Positions 44,652 through 64,000 of a DNA stretch of 64,000 nt are shown here, in pieces. Origin of the DNA: Hybos culiciformis (Eukaryota > Arthropoda > Insecta > Diptera > Hybotidae). A model generated the notes under the pieces. That model did no database searches. It had not been told where the DNA came from and saw nothing but the letters and a program-made list of their open reading frames with translations. Both the position numbers and the translations under genes were made by a program. Position 1 is the first letter of the stretch. Each line of letters begins with the position of its first letter. The stretch spans positions 57,431,834-57,495,833 of the forward strand of contig OZ023273.1 of assembly GCA_964007475.1 (NCBI GenBank), read 5' to 3'.

Positions 44652-46541
44652 TCATGGCAGAACTAAACCAGTTGTGGTTTGAATATAATCTAAAAATGAA
44701 CCTAGTCTCGCAAAACCAGTTGGGAAACCCTCAGCGCATATTTCATCAGCTACAAATGAGTTAATACCGATTTGAATTATCTTTCCGGGAGATTCTTGGA
44801 ACATTAGAGGACCACCAGAGTCTCCGTTGCAAATGCTTTCATTTTTTTCAGTGCTTCCGACTGCACAAAGAGTACTATCTTTAATCAAATCTTTTCCGTA
44901 CGTCTTTTCGCATTCTTGATTGCTAATCACTTTCACTTGAGCAAATAGTAGATCTTCTGAAAAATCCAACTCCTCATCACTTGTGAAACCCCAACCTGAT
45001 ATTAAAGTATTTTTTCCCACGAACAAATCTTCAGCTTGTGCTCTCGTCATTAAAGGTATTGGCTTGATGTTATCAGAGAATACTAATGGTTTTGGTAATT
45101 TTATTAAAGATATATCGTTCTCTTGATTTTCTGGATTATAGTCTGGATGTCTGAACATTTCATCTGAAGCCATTGCTATTTTTGGAATTTCTTTAATATT
45201 TGTGATACCGAACAGTATGTAAACCGATTTTAATCCTGCCGTACAGTGCGCAGCGGTCATAACATAATCCTCTGAAATAATGGAACCTCCACAATAAACA
45301 TCATCTTTATCATGTTTCCTTATTAACACTTGCCATGGAAATTGTCCACTAGATGCTTTGGTTCCTGATACAATTCTTGGATTTATTTTTCTGGTATCAA
45401 ATAGGCTTGATCTCTGAAATATATTAGCAAATATTAAAATTTTTTTGTTTTTTCGTAATTTTTTTTTCCTTCAAAAATATAATTCACCAAATTTTATTAC
45501 TTGAATTACCTTCAATTTTTTTTTTTTTTGGTATTTCGGTATTTTGAGTAGGGAGACTGTTAATTTTATTTTAATATGAATGAAAATGTATAAACTTCAG
45601 CAAATTTAGAATTTAAACTTAATCGCAGAATCCAAACATAACACCGTCTGCTGAGAAATGAAACAACGTATGACATTTATACGTCATTATTTGACAATAG
45701 CATCATTCGATTCCTCGTACTCGATTTTATAAGTACAACTACTTTGCAATATTCTTAATGTTGATTAAAATAAGTTTTTTAGATGAAAATTGTACGCTAT
45801 TTGATTTTTTTTCATACGTTTTTTTAAATTTTCAAATCTTTAAACTCAAATTACTCGAAACTATACTTTTCATTATACGTTGTTTCATTTCTCAGCAGAC
45901 GATACTTATAAAAAGACCCAAATTTAAAAATACTGATATTATTATTATCAAATTTTAATATTAATTGAGAAACAAAAGTTATGCAAAATCTCCTTAGAAA
46001 TAATTTAAACAAAATGAAAAATAAATATCTATTTTTAATACTTCTTAAACCTAGTTAAGACTCCATATAAACTAATAAATTATACGGATACCTTCAGGAG
46101 CACTATTTCCCGGCAAAATAACAAAAAAACAAAAAAAGATTTAGACATCAGTAGGAAAAATTCTGGAAATCTAGAATTATCACAATTTTAAAGTTCGCAT
46201 TTTAATTATATATCACTTTTCTTTGCTCAATTGTTGCCGTTTTGATTTTTAAAACTACTTAATTATTATTTTTATATTGTGTGTAAAATTATTAAGTTAT
46301 TATTTTTATATTGTCCGCTCGTTTTCTCTTGTATTATATTTCTACATTACTTCTGCTGAACTTTTTAACATAAACACTTTTTTTTTAATTCTAAAAATTG
46401 TGTTTTTTCACAAAAATGTATGAGACAAAAGTTGTGAAGCTATTACAAAATTCTAATCTAACGTATTTAAAAAAAACTTACACAATTTATCATTGAGATA
46501 TAAATTGAAATAATTAAATTTAAATAAATGAATTTCATCAT
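44652..46541 (-). CDS. Chymotrypsin-like serine protease 1, copy B (complete)
   Basis: Two exons: signal peptide exon 46541-46482 (MMKFIYLNLIISIYISMINC) and catalytic exon 45413-44652; 273 residues, of which 20 form the signal exon. Activation after Arg33 (NPR|IVSG). Triad His76, Asp120, Ser219 (GDSGGP); Ser at the position equivalent to 189 suggests chymotrypsin-like specificity. It resembles protease 2 closely throughout, including exon structure. It lies antisense in intron 5 of the RPC1 pseudogene (between 43953 and 48459) and has no visible lesion although its host gene has decayed. Whether it is expressed is unknown. Confidence 0.92.
45645..45901. repeat. Element with perfect 27-bp inverted ends (copy B)
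   Basis: Twin of 759-1015. Arms start CGTCTGCTGAGAAATGAAAC and are perfect inverted matches here. It lies in the intron of protease 1. Confidence 0.6.
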
Positions 46542-48458
46542 TTTAATTTATTTTTTCTTTCAAATTATTTAAAATATTTAAATAGGTGTTAAACGACTGA
46601 AGTTCGAAAATTCAATAAACTTTAAACTATCCTTTTACGTCCATTAAATATGAAATTTCATAACTCAATAAAAATAAATTTCCCAAGATAATTTTTTGTT
46701 ATTATCGATAATAATTCTATCTTAGCTACTAAAAAAGTACTCAGATTGTTTTTATTGTTATTATTATCAGTTGTTTAAAATGACAAGAAAAAAAAAAGCT
46801 TTGATAACATTTTGTCAATTAAATAAAATTTAATTTACTTTGAATCTGTTTCTCACATTTAAATTCTATTCTTAAACATACCAACTTAAAATACCTAAGG
46901 TTTCTATTATTTTGCATATATGATAATTTTTAAAATATCTATTAATTTTTTTGGTAAAAATAGCAAGCATCCCAGATTTTCTCCATTGTGAAACAAAAAT
47001 TTGCTGGCATCATTAAACAAATTATTTATTTTTGAAAGCCCTAATACCAATAAACCGTAAACATCATAATTGTGTCCAGATTTAGCATATTTTTGTTGGG
47101 TTACTCTGTTTCATGTCGAAAAATCAAACCAATTTGGATTGTTGGGATGGAATGTCAAAATAATAGTTTATCAACTGGTTTGCTTAGCTTTCATTTAAGC
47201 TATAGGATGAGATTACAAGAATTGTGGAGTAAACTCGCAGTTGGCAAAAAAGATATATTATTAACTAACATTCAAAAAAATTATATTTAAATGAAATTCT
47301 GAAATTTTTGATAGAGAATCTAAAATTTTTTCAAAATAAAATGCTGTTTTGTCTATATAATAAATTATATTTCATAATAAACTATAAATTAAAACAGGAA
47401 TCAATTTTATGTATTATATTATTCAAATTTCAATGCAAGTTCAGTTTGTTGTGTCCTTTTGACAAATTTCTATTCATATTCTTTCAACATTTTTCTTGAA
47501 ATTAATTTTAATCTTTATTATATCAAGTGGTTAATACCTGCTTTTTTTTCTATTTATTTATATAGATACAAATGTTTTTATTTGTATTTTTTTTTTGTTC
47601 CGGTAAAGTTTGTATCCCATCTCAATTATGGAAAAGTAATAAAATATTTTGCAGTAACTGACTTAAGTTATTAAATATTGATTGATAAGTTATTAAATAT
47701 ATATTGTACTGAAAATTGTTGCAATGACTGCCATATATAATTTCAATTATTTTCAAAATATCAATTAAACCTGTTCATAAGAATGGATCTAAAACAGAAG
47801 TAAACAATTTTAGAACTATAGCTAAATTATCTGTCCTCCCTAAGTTATTTTAGCTGGTTGAAATATTTAGTTGTGCACTGTAATTCTAAACTGAACTTAT
47901 TTAAACTCATTTAAATTTAATCATGAGCAAAGCAAATTCTAGAGCAGGTTTTGTCCGAAGATAGTCCAAAGAGTTCAATAATCCAGATCGCTATTATATT
48001 GAGGAGGAAAATTAAGTTTGAAATTTCAATTGGCACTTAAAATCTATGTATTAAATTATGTTGGCGTAATTTATATTAATCACTTTTCCTAACTTTAAGC
48101 TTTTTGAAGTCTAATTTTTTTTCACTTAACTTTTTTACCAAGTTTAAACAACTGTCTTTCATCATTTAAAATTTGGAAGAAATATTATTTTAATATTGAT
48201 AAAATACTGCTAACTTTTCAGCAAACAATCTTTTTCAAATCCTTACTAACATTGATAACAGGAAATGATAATGTGATAAAATATGTATAAAAAATTTAAC
48301 AAGTAGTATTCAATTCAATCAAGCAGGAATTGTAAATTTAAGATTATAATCTTCTTATCGCAATTAGTTTTATTTATTTTCGAAATATTTAAAAATGCTT
48401 TAGAAGTTTTAGTTGAAATAAACTTTAATTGCCATTTTATTTATTATTTTATTTTTAG

Positions 48459-48940
48459 GCATCATATTTTATGATAAATTGTGGATTTTCGATTATTAGA
48501 AGGAAAACAAAAGTTACTTGATAAAGGATGTGCAAAATGTGATTAATAAATTATGGAAATGAAAATAGGTGTATTGCAATGCTATGTTATCAGAATTATT
48601 AGTTATTAGAGGACAAGACACAAAAATTTGTTTCAGAGAACTTCATCCGAAAAACATTGCGTTAATTATAGTCGAAGGGATCAAATATTAACATTTCAAA
48701 AATGATAGCATGCGTTGGACAACAAGCGATTAATGGGAAACAAAGTTCCAAATGATTTTGAAGATATGGAAGTAAAAAACACACTCTTAGATTTATCGAG
48801 ACAATTTAATCATTTAAAGCAGTTTTTCTTTTTCGAAACGAGAATTTACAAAAAAATAGTGAAATAAAAAGCATAATGGACAAAATATTACTTACTCGAA
48901 AATGAATTTGAAGGGGCTCGAGAAGAACTCAAAAAAGAAT
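48459..48940 (+). pseudogene. RPC1 pseudogene, fused remnant of exons 6 and 7 (copy B)
   Basis: Twin of 3564-4046 with the same exon fusion and stops, plus a few private differences, such as an extra A in GGGAAACAAAGTTCC. Together with 41519-43953 it outlines the decayed gene around protease 1. Confidence 0.85.
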
Positions 48941-50035
48941 GAAAGTTTCATAAATAATAAAAAAAAATATATTTTTAAATGTTTCAAGTACAGATGGAAG
49001 TATAGATGGAAAAATTGCATGTGCTTACGGGGCATCGAATACAGTACAACAAACATCTTCCCCGATTTCAGATTAAACCTTAAAGATGAGCGCTGAACCA
49101 ATTTTACTTTCATTGTGTTGGTTAGATTGTGTGAAATTGAGAATTCAACTTGGATTTATTATTTTCTTTGGATAATGATTTTTATTTTATTCTTTATTCG
49201 TAGTTCAGATCTAACTCAATATAAAATAATATAGGTATACAACGTTATTTACCATAATAATATGTAATTGATACTAGATTGTATGAAAAATTTAATATTA
49301 AACAAAAATAACACATGGACATCAGAAGCTATGCTTAGTCAGTGAAGAATAATAATATTAGAGTGATTTTACCCCAATACAATAAAAAAGAAAATTACGT
49401 AAGTTTAACAATAAATTGTGTTTTTTAATTGGTTACTCCAATTTTCAGAACTTTAAAAAGAAGCAATTTATAATAAGGATCGGAAAACAAAAAAAAAATT
49501 TTTTTTTTCTTTTTGATTATTATAACATAGGCTTAATGCAGGTGTTATTGAATTTAAAAATGTCGAAAAATGTAACATTTAGAATAGAATATAATATATA
49601 ATTATTTTTTAGTAACAAAATCCATCCAATTAAAATAACTAAATAAACAATAAAAACAAGTCAATATTTGCAACATATTATGTTGATTTAAATATTGTAA
49701 GCAAATAAAACCATACAATTTACAATTTATTTGATTTAAACAAATAAAACAAAAATGCCATACAACAATTTTATTTTATATAAAGTTTATTAATCTGTAA
49801 TTCTCTATACCTAGATTCCAAAATAAACTAAAAATCACCAGGATCAGAAAATCTCAATTTTTCGTTTTCCCCACAGGGCTTTCTAGTAATTGCTTGATTT
49901 CAAGTTAAAATGGTTCTATGAAATCTTACCGCAAGTAATTGAGCGTTCCGAGTAGAGTTGCTCTTGAAGGAATGTGGAGATTTATTCTAATTATATTAAT
50001 TCGGGACAAACCAACTCCTGTAAGAATTTCAAAAC

Positions 50036-50578
50036 CAGGGCTGCCAGATGGAATGAATGAAATTTCCTAAAATTTTCAAGAAATTTCCCCAAAATACTTT
50101 TTTAAAAAAATTCCTCAAATTTTTTTTTATATTTTTGTGTACTAAAATTTTTTTTTGCCCTAAATTAGAAAAAAAAAAAATTGTATAACGGTTTTACTGA
50201 CTTCAGTTTTTCCCCAAAAACAGCTTAATTTTGCAAGATTTCCTCAAATTTTTAATGTGTTCAGATTTTATGCGGTACTTATATGTTGTAAATCAAAAAG
50301 TTTAGTTCCATTCCAACAATAGATTTTGAGCTCAACGTACGTAGAAGTAAATGGTAATGATATAAATTTCTTAAAATCATTAGGGTGAAAACAATTTACG
50401 AGTCTGAAATTTTAAATATTATTGATTGCCAACGTTAGCACAATATTTCTGAATTTCTTCAAATTTTCCTCAGAAAAAAATATTTTCCTCAAATTTTTCC
50501 CCACATTTTTAACTTTTTTCCCCCGAAATTAAAAATTTCCTCAGTTTGGGGAAAAAATTCCCCAATCTGGCAGCCCTG
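50036..50578. mobile_element. hAT-type MITE (copy B)
   Basis: Same insertion as 5147-5692: CAGGGCTGCCAGAT termini and TTCAAAAC on both sides. Its right subterminal part reads GGGGAAAAAATTCCCC where copy A has GGAGAAAAAATTCTCC. Confidence 0.88.
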
Positions 50579-51304
50579 TTCAAAACTTAATTTGAAATAT
50601 ATAATAACAAAGTTCGATTAAAGGCTAATTCTAAATATTCTAATGACGCTAAAGTCACACGTTCTCTGTTACTTTGGAGTGGATGTATCTCAGTATCTAG
50701 AATAGAAGTAGTTCAGAGAATTCTCAGTTTTTTGTAATTAAGGAGCTAGGTACTCAGAACAGGGTTATGTTTATTGTTTATACTTATACTGAAACTTGAA
50801 AGGCTTAGTTTTCTTAATTTATACACGTTGAAAAAACGGAACTTTCTGATGTTTTCATTTTCAGCTATAACATGGTTCCATCATCTGTCCTTACCTACCT
50901 TAAAAGGATTAAATTTCGCACTGTTTCACACTCTTAGAAAATTTGATTTGTTTACAGTTGAAATTCGTAGGACGAGAGCCATCAACCATTTATGTTGGAA
51001 TTGCGAAAGCCCATGATTTTTTACTTATATTTTTTTTAGTTTCTAATTTTAATAATTAGTGATGCCATAATGGGGTTTTTTCTTCAAATTTGTCAAATTT
51101 TCCCATCTTGGGTACAAAAATTATAAACATAACATTTCTGTGCTGGAGAAATCTCAAGAAATTTCCAATGTTTTTTATTTGGGCATTTTGCAACCCCGGT
51201 TTTATTTTGACTTTTATTTTGTTTACATTTTTTTGTTCTTTGACATTGACAGTAATGGATGATATTTCAAAATTTCGAATTGCATCAAATACACAAAAAC
51301 AAAA

Positions 51305-51654
51305 CGGGGGTTGGACATTTATCCGCGGGACATTTGTCCGCGATTTGTTTTTGTATCGCGGACATAAAAATGACATTTGTCCGCGATTCGAAATGTCTGT
51401 TGTCCGCCGCGGACAAATGACATTTTCCAAAATGTCATTTGTCCGCGATAAAAATTAATCGCGGACAAATGACATTTTGCAAAATGACATTTGTCCGCTA
51501 AAAATTCGAAAAATCAATCGCGGACAAATGACATTTTGCAAAATATCATTTGTCCGCTAATTTTGAGACATTTGTCCGCGGCGGACAAATGTCATTTTAC
51601 AATCGCGGACAAATGACATTTTGCAAATGTCCCGCGGACATATGTCACGGCGCC
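51305..51654. mobile_element. Palindrome-array element upstream of RPC1 (copy B)
   Basis: Twin of 7243-7591 with the same AACAAAAC flanks. One difference seen is TGTCTGTTGTCC for TGTCTTTTGTCC. It ends about 330 bp before the RPC1 start. Confidence 0.8.
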
Positions 51655-51762
51655 AACAAAACATTCAAAACAACAAAATACATTACGAATTTAAAAAAAT
51701 TCACAATTTCTAATTCTTTTATGGTGAAGCCCCTAATGTATAATTAACAATATCAAAAATTT

Positions 51763-51986
51763 TAACATTAAACACCACTAATATTTAGTCGGCTTACAAG
51801 TCCACGGCAGCGACATTTCACAAGGAGACTAATCGCTAGCAGCGTATCCGTTGTGGCATTGTCGATTCAATTCTGCTGCTGCTGATTAAAAAATAAATAA
51901 TAATAATTCTTTTAACATCTTTTAACATTCTTCCTGCTTTCTCAAACAATAATAATAAAATAAAAATTAATTCAAATATTTGAAAA
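51763..51986 (+). promoter_or_regulatory. Putative RPC1 promoter/5' UTR region (copy B)
   Basis: Twin of 7700-7917. Small indels (CTGCTGCTGATT for CTCAGTGCTGCTGATT, and an extra CTTTTAACAT) distinguish it. No core promoter motif identified. Confidence 0.35.
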
Positions 51987-62141
<10,155 letters not shown>

Positions 62142-62306
62142 AATTGAAAAAAAAACATGTTTATTTCATATCTAAACTTAAAGCTTAAGTTATTATTGTA
62201 AATACCAAGTTACTATTGTAAATACCAAGTTGTTATTTTTACGTTATATAACATAACGTTAACGTACAATTTGTAGATATGCTTTTAATATATACTTTTA
62301 AAAATT

Positions 62307-62312
62307 AATAAA
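62307..62312 (+). terminator. Poly(A) signal AATAAA of RPC1 (copy B)
   Basis: Same position relative to the stop codon as 18272-18277. Confidence 0.6.
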
Positions 62313-64000
62313 GAAAATATTAATGTATTTTATGATTTATAATATTAGTCAATGCAATTTTTTTTAAAATATATCTTCATATAGTTTCCATCTCACCCTA
62401 TACAGTCTCAATTACAAATAGCAATCATGGTGCTTCCTAATAATAGAAAGAGGATGATATAATATATGTTTATTATTAAAACTCTAACAAAAGAGTTGCC
62501 AACGATCTGCTATTCAACCGAGAACTAATTTGAGAAATTCTTTCCAGTGATTTCGCAAATAAAGATTTCGAATTTTTTTTCATAATTGAGTTAACTTTAA
62601 ACCGTACTGGCAGATTGATGAGTTCGTTCTAATAAATTAAAATAAATTATTTTTATTGAGATCCGAATCTTCAAATTGAATATTATTGCGAAGGGAACTC
62701 ACTGATATTATTTCAATAAACTTCCCGATTTAATAAAAGTGTACACTGGTACTGAAAAGAGTAGAATTAAATCAGTTGCAGTATGAAGTTAAAAAAATAA
62801 CGTTTAACTGCACCCTATTACTAACTACTTCTAGATACCTGCGTATACAAAAATTACAATTAAAATATTTTTTACTGAAGGGTTGGTTTAAAAAAAAAAA
62901 AAACCTGCTTTAAAAATGACCAGTTTGTGAATTTCTTAAAAATTAAAAAAATCTTCGGATTACATAGTTATTTATTTTTAGAGTTTAGTGCATAAATTAT
63001 TTAATTTTTTTTTTTTGTAAAAGATATGAAAAGTCCTTCTGTTTGATTAATTTTTATTAATAATATCCAACACTATACTTATGTATACCTATATAAAATT
63101 TGAACTATTATCTCGTGCTTGACCACTTCTTTAAATTTCAGGTCAAAATGAAAAATATTATTTTAATTCATTTCTAACATAAGAATCACAGTTAAATTTG
63201 AAATTAACCTTTTTTCTCGGACAATAAAAATGTTAAAAAAAACGGCGCTCCGATTGGATACAATTTAATTTTTGTAAACTTTATTATTGTTACCTACAAT
63301 GTTAAGATCATTGTAAAAAGTATAGAAGGTAAGAATAATAGTTGTTTTTTCTAATGACAAGAGTTTATTTCGCTATTAACACTATAGGAAAGGTATATTT
63401 ACTTCATATTTAGAATCATGTTCAGAATTTCGAACTCCTGTAGCCTGGCAAAGAGTATAGTAATTAAGATATAGGTTGAATGCTCTTCTTTTAACGTATT
63501 AGTAGCTACATAAGGAATTATCATTTATTTTAATAAAATGTATTAATTACATTTTGAAAACCATAAGTCATTTATAATAAGTCATTTATAAAAATATTTT
63601 GAAAGATATGATGTTGGTTAACATTATAATAATATCCCAACATTAGGCTTGATTAGGATAGAACTCCGATTGCGCCAATATTTTGAAAAATATGATAAAC
63701 GAATTTTATGTCAGGTTCACATTTTTGTTAATTACCTTAGAACCCCAATTCAATAGTTTGGTTTTTATAATTTTTTATTAAATGTATTGAGCAATCTTTT
63801 TTCAATTTACTTATTATTAGATAAAGTTACCATATTTTTATATTAAAAAAAAAAATTGTTAATAATAAAAAAAAAACGCACATAATATATTTACATATTT
63901 CTTACAAAAAAAGTATTTATTTTTAATTTCAATGGGACAAAAAATTTTATGTATATATGTTAATCAAAAGGATGACCCCTTTTATTTATGAATTTTTATT
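62313..64000. other. Intergenic, no gene seen (copy B)
   Basis: Twin of about 18278-19970. The window ends before the position where copy A would reach the MFSD8 flank. Confidence 0.5.

Overview
This is AT-rich animal nuclear DNA, most likely from an insect. Genes are split by short GT-AG introns and the transposons and MITEs are of arthropod type. The recognisable proteins are the largest RNA polymerase III subunit (RPC1/POLR3A), CLN7/MFSD8, small secreted chymotrypsin-like proteases and a THAP-domain protein. The order of insect cannot be settled from the sequence alone.

Layout. Bases 1 to about 19,970 and 44,883 to 64,000 are two nearly identical direct copies, here called A and B, about 44 kb apart; both run off the window. 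Each copy holds, in order: a two-exon chymotrypsin-like gene on the minus strand (protease 1, cut off in A); remains of RPC1 exons 6-7; a hAT-type MITE; a palindrome-rich mobile element; and a complete 11-exon RPC1 gene (A 7918-18106, B 51987-62141; 1381 residues). Intron 5 of RPC1 contains a second intact antisense chymotrypsin-like gene (protease 2). Copy A alone has an 826-bp MITE at 6153-6978; copy B has the empty site.

Between the copies lie an MFSD8/CLN7-like transporter gene (21867-25303) whose 5' part has an in-frame TGA, several palindromic MITEs, a long gene-poor stretch with a 200-base N gap (33671-33870), a THAP-domain ORF (38425-39375), a second and larger palindrome-rich element in reverse orientation (39871-40952), and the 5' half of an RPC1 pseudogene (41519-43953) interrupted by an 875-bp hAT element with perfect 8-bp target duplications.

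History inferred from the layout: an ancestral RPC1 gene with a protease nested in intron 5 was tandemly duplicated. The upstream RPC1 copy decayed, losing its catalytic NADFDGD motif, while its nested protease stayed open. Much later the whole block appears twice in the assembly, either as a recent segmental duplication or as two unmerged haplotypes. RPC1 supplies the catalytic core of Pol III. The proteases are probably secreted digestive or haemolymph enzymes whose only link to RPC1 is location.
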